Positions 55,176 through 64,000 of a stretch of DNA of 64,000 nucleotides are shown here, piece by piece. The stretch lies in the NCBI RefSeq assembly GCF_028200735.1, contig NZ_JAQKPV010000008.1:124001-188000 (forward strand), given 5' to 3'. Numbering within the stretch: position 1 is the first letter of the stretch; each line of letters starts with the position of its first letter. This stretch comes from Streptomyces sp. ACA25. Its GTDB lineage: Bacteria; Actinomycetota; Actinomycetes; Streptomycetales; Streptomycetaceae. A program made the translations under genes and the position numbers. Under the pieces are notes generated by a model. It did not search any database, had not been told where the DNA came from, and saw nothing but the letters and a program-made list of their open reading frames with translations.

Positions 55176-58100
55176 GTGTCCGGCTCCACCCCTCGCCAGG
55201 CCCCCATCGCCGTGGTCGGCGTGGGCGCCCTGGTGCCCGGCGCGACGGACGCGGCCGGTTTCTGGCGGATCATGGTCGGCGGCCGGGACCTGATCACCGA
55301 GGTGCCTGCCTCCCGCTGGCGCGTGGAGGACCACTACGACCCGGACCCGGCCGCCCCCGACAAGACGTACGCCCGCCGGGGCGCTTTCCTCCCCGAGGTG
55401 GACTTCGACCCGATGGCATACGGGGTGCCCCCCGCCAATCTGCCGGCGACGGACACCGCCCAGCTGCTTGCCCTGATGGTCGCCGATCAGGTGCTGACGG
55501 ATGCCGGCGGCCTGGCCGGGGTGGACCGGGACCGGACCGGCGTCGTCCTCGGCGCGGCCGCCCTCGAACTCCTTCCGCACATGTACGGGCGCGCCCAGCG
55601 CCCCGTGTGGCTCGCGGGGCTGCGGGAGAGCGGACTCGGTGAGTCCGAGGCGCAGGCGGTGTGCGACCGCATCGCGGCCCGTTTCACGCCGTGGCGCGAA
55701 TCGACCTTCCCCGGACTGCTCGGCAACGTGGTCGCGGGCCGGATCGCCAACCGGTTCGATCTGCACGGCATCAACCACACCACCGACGCTGCCTGTGCCA
55801 GCTCCCTGGCGGCCCTGTCGACGGCGGTCGGTGAGCTGTCCCTGGGCCGGGCCGACCTGGTGATCAGCGGAGGCGTGGACACCGGGAACGACATCGGCAT
55901 GTTCCTGTGCTTCTCCAAGACACCCGCGCTGTCCCCCAGCGGGGACTGCCGGCCGTTCTCGGCCGCGGCCGACGGCACCCTGCTCGGCGAAGCGGTCGTC
56001 ATGTACGCACTGAAGCGGTTGTGCGACGCGGAGCGTGACGGGGACCGGATCCACGCGGTGATCCGGGGCGTCGGCACCTCGTCGGACGGCAGGAGTACGA
56101 CCATCTACGCCCCGCTGCCCGACGGCCAGGCGCGGGCCCTGCGACGGGCCTACGAGGAGGCGGGCTACGGGCCGGAGACCGTGGAGCTGGTCGAGGCCCA
56201 CGGGACCGGCACAAAGGCCGGGGACACCGCTGAACTGGCGGCGCTGGGCGAAGTGTTCGGCGCGACAGGTCGTACGGACGGGCAGTGGTGTGCGATCGGC
56301 TCGGTCAAGTCGCAGATCGGCCACACCAAGTGCGCGGCAGGTGCGGCAGGACTGCTCAAGGCGGTCATGGCCCTGCACCACAAGGTGCTGCCACCGACGG
56401 TCAAGGTCGAACGGCCGAACCCGGCGGCCGCCGCACCGGACGGCCCGTTCTACGTCAACACGGAGGCCCGCCCGTGGGTACGGCCGGCCGGTCATCCGCG
56501 CCGTGCGGCGGTGTCGAGTTTCGGCTTCGGAGGCAGCAACTTCCACGTCACGCTGGAGGAGTACACGCCCTCCGGCACCCGGGGCCGTGCGGCCCCGCGT
56601 CACCGCTCGGCACCGAGCGAGCTCGTCCTGTTCAGCGGCGCGTCCCCCTCGGACCTGGTCCCGCCACGGCCGGACGACGGACGTCCGCTGGCCGCGCTGG
56701 CACGGGAGAGCCACGCCTCCTTCTCCCCCGCCGCCCCGGTGCGACTGGCCGTCGTCGCCGCCGATGCCGAGGACCTGCGGGAGAAGTACGCGCAGGCGGT
56801 CGCACTGATCCGGCAGCGTCCTGGCGCGGCGTTCTCCACGCCCTCCGGCGTCCGGTACGCCTGCGGGGAGGCCGCACCGGGCCGCGTCGGCTTCCTCTTC
56901 CCGGGACAGGGTTCCCAGTACGTCGGGATGGGAGCTGATCTCGCGATGCTGGTGCCGGCCGCTCAGGGTGTGTGGGACCGGCTGGGCGGCTCCCGCTTCG
57001 GCGGGCAGCCCTTGCACCGGGTCGTGTACCCGCCACCCGCCTTCACCGAGGAGGAACGCACCGCCCGGCGGGCCCTGCTGGATGCCACCGAGTGGGCGCA
57101 GCCCGCGCTGGCGGTGCACGCGCTCGCGTTGCTGGAGGTGGTGCGGGAGCTGGGGCTGCGGCCGGACTGCGTGGCGGGCCACAGCTTCGGTGAACTGGTG
57201 GCGCTGCACTGTGCGGGTGCGCTGGACGCCGGGTCGCTGGTGGGTCTGGCCCGTCGCCGCGGCGAGCTGATGCGGGACGCGGCGGTCACCCCGGGCGCGA
57301 TGCTGGCGGTGGCGGCGGACCGCGCACACGTGGGGAAGGTGCTGGCCGGTGGCGGGTACGGCGACATCTGGCCGGCCAACCACAACTCCCCGTGCCAAGT
57401 GGTGCTTTCGGGGTCGGTGGAGGCGGTCGTGCGTGCCGAGGAGGCATTCTCCGCGGAGGGGGTCGGCACCCGTCGGCTGGCCACGTCGACCGCCTTCCAC
57501 AGCCCGCTGGTCGCCCCGGCCGTCGAGCCGCTCGCCGCGTACCTGCGCACGGTGCCGGTCGCGGAGCCCCGGATCGAGGTCTACGGCAACACGGACGCGG
57601 CGCCGTACCCGTCGTCCCCCGGCGAGGTGCGCCACCGGATCGCCGGTCATCTCGCCTCTCCGGTGCTTTTCCAGGAGCAGGTCGAGGCGATGTACGCGGC
57701 GGGGGTGCGCACCTTCGTCGAGGTCGGTGCGGGCACCGCGCTGACCGGTCTGGTCGGGCAGATCCTCGGTGACCGCGAGCACGCGGCCGTTCCCCTGGAC
57801 CGGCCGGCCCGGCCCGGTGCCGACACCCTGCACGCCGCGCTCGGCGAACTCGCCGTACGCGGTGTTCCCCTCGATTTCGACACCCTCTGGGCACCGTACG
57901 CCCCGCCCGGAACCTCAGCGAAGGAGCGCGAGCCCCGAATGACCGTGAAGATCAGCGGAGCCAACTACGGTCAGTGCCCCCCACCCCGGGCCGCGTCCGC
58001 CGAACCGCCGCCCGCTTCGGAACGTGAGCCGGAACGCCCGCCTCAGCCTGCCCCCGTCCCCGTATCCGCGTCCGGCACCACGGCGGTCCCCGTGTCCGCG

Positions 58101-61100
58101 TACGCCCCCTCCCCGGTCCACACCCCGCAGCCATCGGTGTACGGGACGGCTTCCGCACCCTGGCGGCCGGAGCCCCCGCACGACGCCGTACCGGCGCCGG
58201 AGCACAAGCCGGTGCACGAGGCCGGTGCTCCTCACGACGCCGGGGCCGGGGCCGGGGCCGGGGATGCTGTCGGTGGCGACTGGTTCGCCGCCGTCGAGAG
58301 TGTCCAGCGGCAGACGGCGGAGGCCCACGCGGCCTGCCAACGCATGCTGACGGACAGCCATATGGCCTTTCTGCGGATGACCGAGGCGACCCTGGCCGCG
58401 ATGCTCGGGGTGCCGCACGCGGGTGGGGCCATGGACGTACCGGCTCCCGCGGCACCGCTGCCGCACCCCCGCTCCTCGGCACCGCGGCACGCCCCGGCAC
58501 CGGTGGCGCCGCCGGCTCCGGCCACGACCGGGGTTCCGGCACCCGTGCCCGTAGCCGCCCCCGCAGCTCCCGGGCCCGTCGAAGCCGTCGAAGCCGTCGG
58601 GGCCGGAGCGGCGGCCTCCCCCGCCCCCGCCGATGATGCGGTGCCCCTGTCGGCTTCGGAGCTGGAGGAGTTGCTCCTGTCGGTGGTGGCCCGGCTCACC
58701 GGATACCCCACCGCCATGCTCAACATCGACATGGAGCTGGAGGCGGATCTGGGCGTCGACTCCATCAAGCGTGTCGAGATCCTGTCAGCCGTGCGCCGGC
58801 AGGTGGGTGACATGGCGACGGGAGACGCCGGGCAGCTCGGCAAGCTCCGTACGCTGCGGGAAATCGTCGAGGCGCTCACCGGCGGTGCCCAGCCTCCCGG
58901 GACGCCGGGCACCCTCGCGGACGTGGCCGCCCCCGCCGTCGCAGAGGCCCGAGAGCACGCCGGGCTTCCCGGAACTGCCGAAGCCTCCGCCGTCCCCGAC
59001 GTCCCCGGGCCGCCCGCCTCACGCACCGGGTCCGGCGAGCGGACGCCGCTGACGCGACTGGTACCGCGCGCGGTGGAGGCACCGGCGTCCGGGCTGGCCA
59101 CGGCCGGCCTGCTGGACGGGCCCGTCATGGTGACCGGCGGAAGCTCCGGTGAGTGCGGGATCGCCGGGCTCCTCGCCCGGAAGCTGACGGAACGCGGGGT
59201 GGACGCCACCGCCGTGGCGGAGGTGCCCGAGGACGCACGCGGTGTCGTCCATCTCGGCGGGCTCACCGCGAGCGGCGCCCCGCACGAGGCGCGGGAGGTC
59301 CACCGGTCGGCACTCCGCGCGGCACGCGCGGTAGCGGCACAAGCGGCCGAAGGCGGCGCGCTGTTCGTGACCGTTCAGGACACCGGGGGCGACTTCGGGC
59401 TCGGAGGCCGCGTGCCCGGCCGTGCATGGGCGGGAGGGGTCGCCGGTCTGGCCAGGACGGCGGCGAAGGAGTGGCCGGACGCCTCGGTCAAGGTCATGGA
59501 CTGCGAGCGGGGCGGCCGGGACGACGAGGAGGTCACCGAAGCGATCGCGCGGGAACTGCTTGAAGGCGGAGCCGACGTGGAGGTCGGCCTCCGCGCGGAC
59601 GGCACCCGCTCCCTCCTGCGGCTGGTGCCCGAGCCGATGACGCCCGGCGGCACAGGGCGGATCTCCTCCGCGTCGGTGATCGTGGCCACCGGAGGGGCCC
59701 GCGGGGTGACCGCCGCGGCGTTGCTCGACCTGGCCAGGACCCACCGTCCGCGGATCGTGCTGCTGGGCAGGACGGACCTGGCCGCCGAGCCTGCCGGACT
59801 GGCGTCGGCGACCGGCGAACCGGCCCTCACCCGTCTGCTCGCGGAGCGCTCCGCCGGGGACGCGGCGGACTCCTCACCCGCCCGGATCGCGGCGCGGGCC
59901 CGGGAGATCCTGGCCGCGCGTGAGGTACGGGCGACGCTGGCGGGGTTGGAGGCCGCGGGGGCGCCCGCCCGGTACGTCCAGGTGGACGCCCGCGACGGCG
60001 AGGCCCTCGCCGCGGCCCTGCGCGACGTGCGCGAGACGTGGGGGCCGGTCACCGGCATCGTGCACGGTGCGGGAGTGCTGGCCGACAAGCGGATCGCCGA
60101 CAAGACCGACGAGCAGGCCGAGCTGGTGATGTCCACCAAGGTGGACGGTCTCCGGGCGCTGCTGGCGGCGACAGCGGACGATCCCCTGGACACGATCTGC
60201 CTGTTCTCCTCGGTGGCTGCCGTGTTCGGGAACCCGGGGCAGAGCGACTACGCCATGGCCAACGAGGTCCTCCACCAGGTCGCGTCGGCCGAGCAGGCCC
60301 GCCGCCCCGGCTGCCTGGTGCGGTGCGTGGCCTGGGGTCCCTGGCAGGGCGGCATGGTCACCCCGGCCCTGGCCGCGCACTTCGACCGGTCCGGGGTCCC
60401 GCTCATCCCTCTGGATCAGGGCGCCGCGGCCTTCACGGCCGAGCTGGACGGCACCACCGGTGAGGCCCGCGTCATCCTGACGGCCGGGGACGACCCGGCC
60501 GCCCTGTCTCCGGCCGGTGATCCGTGTCGCGCCCAGCTGCTGGTCCGCTCGGACACCCTGCCGCAGCTGGCCGACCACGCACCCGCCGGGGTTCCCGTGC
60601 TGCCCGTGGCCATGGTCCTGAACTGGTTCGCGGGTGCGGCCACCGCATGGCTGCCGGCTGCCGGACCGCTCGTCCTGCGCGATCTGCGGGTGTACAAGAA
60701 GTGCGCCCTGCCGGAACTGCCCGGCGCGGGCCACCGGATCACTGTCCTCGGCAGCCGGGGCGCGCCGGGGTCACCGTCGGGTCTGGAGGCGGAGCTGCGG
60801 GCCGAGGACGGCCTGGTGCACTTCCGGGCCGTCCTCGGCAACGGGGACGGGGAACCGGATGCGGCCGCGTGGGACACCCCGGACGGCCTGAAGCGGATCG
60901 ACCGGGCCTCGTTGTACGACGGGGAGGTCCTCTTCCACGGCCCCCGGTTCCACGCCCTGCGCACGGTGCGCGGTGTCTCGGAGCACGGCGCCGAGGCGAC
61001 CGTCGCGGGCCTGCGCGCCCTGGACTGGGCGGGTGAGCACTGGCCGCTCGACGCGGCCGCCGTGGACGGCGCACTCCAACTCGCCCTGCTGTGGGGTGCG

Positions 61101-61307
61101 GAGGTGCTCGGGGCGGCGACGCTGCCGATGGCGGTCGCCGAGTGCAGGGTGCACCGGCAAGGCCCGGTGGACGGCACCGTGCGATGTGTGGTGCGGGGAC
61201 GGAAGACGCACGACGCGGGGGCGCGCTGCGACGCGGCACTGATCGACGCCGACGGGTCCGTCCGGCTGGAGCTGATCGGTGTCGAACTCGTCCGCCGCCC
61301 CTCCTGA
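55176..61307 (+). CDS. PUFA-type multidomain synthase, KS-AT-ACP-KR-DH (PfaA-like)
   Basis: This 2043-aa iterative megasynthase has the following order. KS: DACASS (C about residue 206), HGTGTKAGD (about 341) and GHTKCAAG (about 382). AT: FLFPGQGSQYVGMG (about 572) and GHSFGE (about 668). A Pro/Ala-rich linker follows (about 925-1155). One ACP: LGVDSIKRVEIL, with the phosphopantetheine Ser about 1194. KR: IVATGGARGVTAAALL (about 1500) and NEVLHQ with YAMANE (about 1691). The C-terminal hot-dog DH/product-template region holds DHAPAGVPVLPVAMVLNW. GTG 55176 has AGGAGAG upstream. Typical PfaA proteins carry four to nine tandem ACPs; this one has a single ACP, so it may make a shorter or different chain. 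Confidence 0.92.
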   Translation: MSGSTPRQAPIAVVGVGALVPGATDAAGFWRIMVGGRDLITEVPASRWRVEDHYDPDPAAPDKTYARRGAFLPEVDFDPMAYGVPPANLPATDTAQLLALMVADQVLTDAGGLAGVDRDRTGVVLGAAALELLPHMYGRAQRPVWLAGLRESGLGESEAQAVCDRIAARFTPWRESTFPGLLGNVVAGRIANRFDLHGINHTTDAACASSLAALSTAVGELSLGRADLVISGGVDTGNDIGMFLCFSKTPALSPSGDCRPFSAAADGTLLGEAVVMYALKRLCDAERDGDRIHAVIRGVGTSSDGRSTTIYAPLPDGQARALRRAYEEAGYGPETVELVEAHGTGTKAGDTAELAALGEVFGATGRTDGQWCAIGSVKSQIGHTKCAAGAAGLLKAVMALHHKVLPPTVKVERPNPAAAAPDGPFYVNTEARPWVRPAGHPRRAAVSSFGFGGSNFHVTLEEYTPSGTRGRAAPRHRSAPSELVLFSGASPSDLVPPRPDDGRPLAALARESHASFSPAAPVRLAVVAADAEDLREKYAQAVALIRQRPGAAFSTPSGVRYACGEAAPGRVGFLFPGQGSQYVGMGADLAMLVPAAQGVWDRLGGSRFGGQPLHRVVYPPPAFTEEERTARRALLDATEWAQPALAVHALALLEVVRELGLRPDCVAGHSFGELVALHCAGALDAGSLVGLARRRGELMRDAAVTPGAMLAVAADRAHVGKVLAGGGYGDIWPANHNSPCQVVLSGSVEAVVRAEEAFSAEGVGTRRLATSTAFHSPLVAPAVEPLAAYLRTVPVAEPRIEVYGNTDAAPYPSSPGEVRHRIAGHLASPVLFQEQVEAMYAAGVRTFVEVGAGTALTGLVGQILGDREHAAVPLDRPARPGADTLHAALGELAVRGVPLDFDTLWAPYAPPGTSAKEREPRMTVKISGANYGQCPPPRAASAEPPPASEREPERPPQPAPVPVSASGTTAVPVSAYAPSPVHTPQPSVYGTASAPWRPEPPHDAVPAPEHKPVHEAGAPHDAGAGAGAGDAVGGDWFAAVESVQRQTAEAHAACQRMLTDSHMAFLRMTEATLAAMLGVPHAGGAMDVPAPAAPLPHPRSSAPRHAPAPVAPPAPATTGVPAPVPVAAPAAPGPVEAVEAVGAGAAASPAPADDAVPLSASELEELLLSVVARLTGYPTAMLNIDMELEADLGVDSIKRVEILSAVRRQVGDMATGDAGQLGKLRTLREIVEALTGGAQPPGTPGTLADVAAPAVAEAREHAGLPGTAEASAVPDVPGPPASRTGSGERTPLTRLVPRAVEAPASGLATAGLLDGPVMVTGGSSGECGIAGLLARKLTERGVDATAVAEVPEDARGVVHLGGLTASGAPHEAREVHRSALRAARAVAAQAAEGGALFVTVQDTGGDFGLGGRVPGRAWAGGVAGLARTAAKEWPDASVKVMDCERGGRDDEEVTEAIARELLEGGADVEVGLRADGTRSLLRLVPEPMTPGGTGRISSASVIVATGGARGVTAAALLDLARTHRPRIVLLGRTDLAAEPAGLASATGEPALTRLLAERSAGDAADSSPARIAARAREILAAREVRATLAGLEAAGAPARYVQVDARDGEALAAALRDVRETWGPVTGIVHGAGVLADKRIADKTDEQAELVMSTKVDGLRALLAATADDPLDTICLFSSVAAVFGNPGQSDYAMANEVLHQVASAEQARRPGCLVRCVAWGPWQGGMVTPALAAHFDRSGVPLIPLDQGAAAFTAELDGTTGEARVILTAGDDPAALSPAGDPCRAQLLVRSDTLPQLADHAPAGVPVLPVAMVLNWFAGAATAWLPAAGPLVLRDLRVYKKCALPELPGAGHRITVLGSRGAPGSPSGLEAELRAEDGLVHFRAVLGNGDGEPDAAAWDTPDGLKRIDRASLYDGEVLFHGPRFHALRTVRGVSEHGAEATVAGLRALDWAGEHWPLDAAAVDGALQLALLWGAEVLGAATLPMAVAECRVHRQGPVDGTVRCVVRGRKTHDAGARCDAALIDADGSVRLELIGVELVRRPS

Positions 61308-61348
61308 CCCCGTTCCCGGATTCCGCCCTGCTCTGAAGTGAGACCCGC

Positions 61349-64000
61349 ATGCGTGGTGAACCGATCGCCGTCGTCGGCCGGGGCTGTGTGCTGCCCGGCG
61401 CGCTCGACCCGGACACGTTCTGGCAGAACATCGCCGCCGGCCGCATGAGCCTGTCGGCCGCCCCGGCGGGCCGATGGCGGCTGCCGCCCCGCTGGGCCAT
61501 GGGCTCGGTGGACGACCACCTCGACCGCACCTGGACCGATGTCGGCGGCTACGTCCGGGGGTTCGAGTCCGTCTTTGATCCGGGCGGCTTCCGGATCGCC
61601 CCGGAACGGATCACCTCGCTGGACCCGCTGTTCCACTGGGTCCTGTACGGGGTGCGGCAGGCGCTCACCGAGGCGGGCCGCACGGGCCCACTGCCGCGCG
61701 GGGGTCTGGTGCTGGGGAACCTGTCGTACCCCAGCACCGCCGGGTCGGCCTTCGCCGAACACGTCTGGCTGTCCGCGCAGCGGCCCCCGCTGCGGGACGC
61801 CCTCCTGGCGGGTGAGCGCCGTGCGCGCCCGGACGCCCGCAACCGCTTCTCCTCCGGGCTGCCCGCCCGGCTCGCGGCCCGCGCGCTCGGGCTCGGGGCG
61901 GGGGCGTGGTCCCTCGACGCCGCCTGCGCGTCCTCGTTGTACGCGATCAAGCTGGCGTGCGACCGGCTGCACGACGGCACGGCCGACCTGATGGTGGCCG
62001 GTGCGGTCAGCCGCCCCGACCCCCTCTTCCTGCACGTGGGGTTCTGCGGGCTGTCCGCGACGAGCCGCACGGGACGCAGCCGCCCCTTCCACCGGGACGC
62101 GGACGGGCTGGTGCACGGCGAGGGCGCCGGGTTCCTCGCCCTGATGCGGCTGTCCGAGGCCCGCGCCGCCGGCCTGCCCGTGCTCGGTGTGATCCGCGGG
62201 GTCGGGCTGTCCAACGACGGGCGTGGTTCCGGGCTGATCAGCCCGTCGGAGGAGGGCCAGGTGCGGGCGATGCGCCTGGCGTACGACGTGGCGGGCGTCG
62301 CTCCGGAGTCGGTGTCGCTCATCGAGTGCCACGCGACGGGGACGCCGGTGGGTGATGCAGTGGAGGCGCGCGGCATGGCCCGGGTCTTCGGGGCGGGTGA
62401 CGACGTGGCCATCGGTTCGGTGAAGTCGAACGTCGGGCACCTGCTGGCCTCGGCGGGCGTGGCGGGGCTGCTGAAGGTGCTCGGCGCGATGCGTGCGGGG
62501 GTCCGTCCGGCGACACTCGGCGCACCACGCCCGCTGGACGTGCTGGCGGGCACGCCGTTGCGGGTGCTGACCGCGCCGGAGGAGTGGGTGGGGCCGCGCA
62601 GGGCGGCGGTGAGCGCCTTCGGTTTCGGCGGGACCAACGCCCACGTGGTCGTCGACCCTCCGGACGACGCTCCCCCGTCCGCCGCTCCGGGGCCGGCGCG
62701 CGGCCCGGTGCCCGCCGTACGGCGAGGCGGACCGGCCGCCCACACGCCGGACCAGGACCCGGATCCCAAGCCCGGCGCGCCGGGCGCCCGCACACCGGTG
62801 GCGATCGTCGCCGTCGGTGCCCGGGTCGGCCAGGGGACGTCCGCCGAGGACTTGCGCCGGGCGGTGCTGAGCGGTGAACGGCGCGGTCCCGCCACGGAGA
62901 TCGCCGTGGAACTGACGGATCTGTGCTTCCCGCCGCTGGCCCTGGAGCGGACCGTGCGTCATCAGCTCCTGGTGCTGGAGGCCGCCCGGGAGGCCGCCCG
63001 GGAGGTGAGCCTGCCCCGCGAGCGGACCATGGTGGTCATCGGTACGGGGGTGGACCCCGAGGTGGCCCGCGCGGGTGCCCGCTGGCGGGTTCCGTACTGG
63101 CTTGATCAGTCGGGGACGGCCGCCACCGGTCCGGCGGCGGATCACGCTCGGGATGCCTTCACTCCGCCGATGACGGCGGAAGGGGTGGTGGGCAGCATGC
63201 CGAACCTCGCGGCGAACCGCATCAGCACCCAACTGGATCTGGCCGGACCCGGGTTCACGGTCTCCGCGGAGGAGGCTTCCGGGCTCGTCGCGCTGGAACT
63301 CGCGGCGCGGGCCGTCCGGTCGGGGGAGGCCGACGCCGCTCTCGTCGGCGCCACCGACATGTCCTGCGAGGCGGTCCACCGGGCCGCCCTGCGGGAGCTC
63401 GGCCGCCAGGACGAGCCCGGGGACGCGGCCGTCGTCCTGGTGCTCAAGCCCTTGGACGCCGCGCGCAGGGACGGCGACACCGTCGTCGCTCTGCTGGACG
63501 AGGAGGCCGCCGACGAGCCCGACATGGTCATCGGCGACGGCCCCGACGCGGTGTTCGATCCGGCGTCGGCCTTCGGGCGTGCTCATGCCGCGTCCGGGCT
63601 GGTCTCCGTCGCGGTCGCGGCACTGTCGCTCCAGCACCGCGCGGTACCCCGTCCGGGCGGACCCGCGGACACCGCGGCCGTCGCCCGCACCGCGCGGGCC
63701 GTGGTCACGCCGCTGGAGGGGCCGGCCGCGAGCGTACGGCTGCGCACGGGGGACGCCCGGCCGTGGCTGCCGGGCCCGGCTCCGCGCCTGCACGTCTTCT
63801 CCGGAGCCGACCGCCAGGAAGTACTGGCCGCGCTGGACTCCGGTACGGAGTCCTCGGCCGGCCCGGCCCGGCTGGCGCTCGTGGTCGACGGCGACACCAC
63901 GCCGGCGGACCGCAAGGAAGCCGCCCGCCGCTGGCTGACACGGGGTGGGGTCCGCCCGGCCGACGTGCTCTACCGTGACGGGCCGGTCACCGGCCGGACC
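61349..64000 (+). CDS. KS-chain-length-factor protein (PfaC-like N-terminus), runs off the window
   Basis: This frame is open for 884 codons to the last base and is truncated by the window edge, so the C-terminus is unknown. The first KS is intact: LDAACASSLYAIK (C about residue 193), CHATGTPVGDAVE (about 327) and VKSNVGHLLASAGV (about 360). A second KS-like domain (about residue 485 on) keeps the fold but has a Glu where the catalytic Cys should be (FTVSAEEASGLVAL, about 640), as in chain-length factors. KS-CLF is how PfaC begins; DH domains should follow beyond the window. ATG 61349 starts 41 bases after the synthase stop. Confidence 0.88.
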   Translation, partial: MRGEPIAVVGRGCVLPGALDPDTFWQNIAAGRMSLSAAPAGRWRLPPRWAMGSVDDHLDRTWTDVGGYVRGFESVFDPGGFRIAPERITSLDPLFHWVLYGVRQALTEAGRTGPLPRGGLVLGNLSYPSTAGSAFAEHVWLSAQRPPLRDALLAGERRARPDARNRFSSGLPARLAARALGLGAGAWSLDAACASSLYAIKLACDRLHDGTADLMVAGAVSRPDPLFLHVGFCGLSATSRTGRSRPFHRDADGLVHGEGAGFLALMRLSEARAAGLPVLGVIRGVGLSNDGRGSGLISPSEEGQVRAMRLAYDVAGVAPESVSLIECHATGTPVGDAVEARGMARVFGAGDDVAIGSVKSNVGHLLASAGVAGLLKVLGAMRAGVRPATLGAPRPLDVLAGTPLRVLTAPEEWVGPRRAAVSAFGFGGTNAHVVVDPPDDAPPSAAPGPARGPVPAVRRGGPAAHTPDQDPDPKPGAPGARTPVAIVAVGARVGQGTSAEDLRRAVLSGERRGPATEIAVELTDLCFPPLALERTVRHQLLVLEAAREAAREVSLPRERTMVVIGTGVDPEVARAGARWRVPYWLDQSGTAATGPAADHARDAFTPPMTAEGVVGSMPNLAANRISTQLDLAGPGFTVSAEEASGLVALELAARAVRSGEADAALVGATDMSCEAVHRAALRELGRQDEPGDAAVVLVLKPLDAARRDGDTVVALLDEEAADEPDMVIGDGPDAVFDPASAFGRAHAASGLVSVAVAALSLQHRAVPRPGGPADTAAVARTARAVVTPLEGPAASVRLRTGDARPWLPGPAPRLHVFSGADRQEVLAALDSGTESSAGPARLALVVDGDTTPADRKEAARRWLTRGGVRPADVLYRDGPVTGRT

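Noticed and set aside
55143-57833. 896-codon minus-strand frame opposite the synthase KS-AT region
   Set aside because: Antisense shadow; the plus strand has KS and AT active sites in order.
60416-63793. 1125-codon minus-strand frame across two synthase genes
   Set aside because: It crosses the intergenic gap and stop of intact plus-strand genes and has only Arg/Gly-rich sequence.
1-64000. Integrative element, prophage or CRISPR array
   Set aside because: No integrase, tRNA/attachment repeat, phage structural gene or regularly spaced repeat array was seen in either strand.

Overview
The window is high-GC actinomycete DNA and almost certainly comes from a Streptomyces chromosome, probably an arm or accessory region. 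The reasons are the GC-rich third codon positions, frequent GTG starts, the XRE(DUF5753)/DUF397/HATPase regulator sets and the family content. I saw no integrase, tRNA, rRNA, CRISPR array or complete insertion sequence.

Layout. (1) 0-11 kb is ordinary accessory chromosome: a GNAT acetyltransferase; an imine-reductase-like dehydrogenase divergent from an HxlR regulator; a lone Imm49 protein; a MazG-like pyrophosphohydrolase; a SUMF1 protein; a frameshifted XRE/DUF397 pair; a UvrA-like ABC protein; an MBL hydrolase; and a PEP-mutase-family protein. (2) 11.3-43.6 kb is a defence island built around a complete type 2 BREX (Pgl) system. A minus-strand operon, pglY-pglZ-brxD-brxHI (21540 to 11269), is followed by separated pglX (34088 to 30366) and pglW (43627 to 39194). 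(3) Extra genes sit between these core genes. They are: a single-gene helicase-phospholipase D protein that looks like a type II Mokosh effector (mkoC-like, 21784-25068); an orphan Cys-rich gene; a scar of decayed duplicates (26.3-27.07 kb); a small peptide coupled to an isoaspartyl-type methyltransferase (possible RiPP); a HATPase/XRE/DUF397 regulator set; a three-gene overlapping module of a HEPN-like protein, a KGGVGR-variant ParA-type ATPase and a second P-loop ATPase (34270-37624); and a 471-aa protein with PD-(D/E)XK-like residues directly downstream of pglW.

(4) 43.9-48.4 kb returns to housekeeping or regulatory genes: a SpoIIE-type phosphatase, a YwqG/DUF1963 protein, a secreted protein and an ABC exporter pair. 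(5) 48.7-64 kb is the start of a lipid or polyketide cluster of the PUFA-synthase (Pfa) type. It has an FMO, a WS/DGAT acyltransferase, a thioester reductase, a PfaD enoyl reductase, a KS-AT-ACP-KR-DH megasynthase and a KS-CLF protein that runs off the right edge.

How they may work together. The BREX proteins should methylate host DNA (PglX) and block phage replication, with the PglW kinase and PglY/PglZ as regulators or effectors. The Mokosh-like gene and the HEPN/ATPase module are probably independent defences lodged in the same island. In the last region, the synthase would build an acyl chain on its ACP with PfaD as trans enoyl reductase; the reductase may release it as aldehyde or alcohol and the WS/DGAT may esterify it. 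The strongest candidate for something undescribed is the HEPN/KGGVGR/P-loop module with the pglW-linked nuclease-like gene. The peptide-methyltransferase pair is second.
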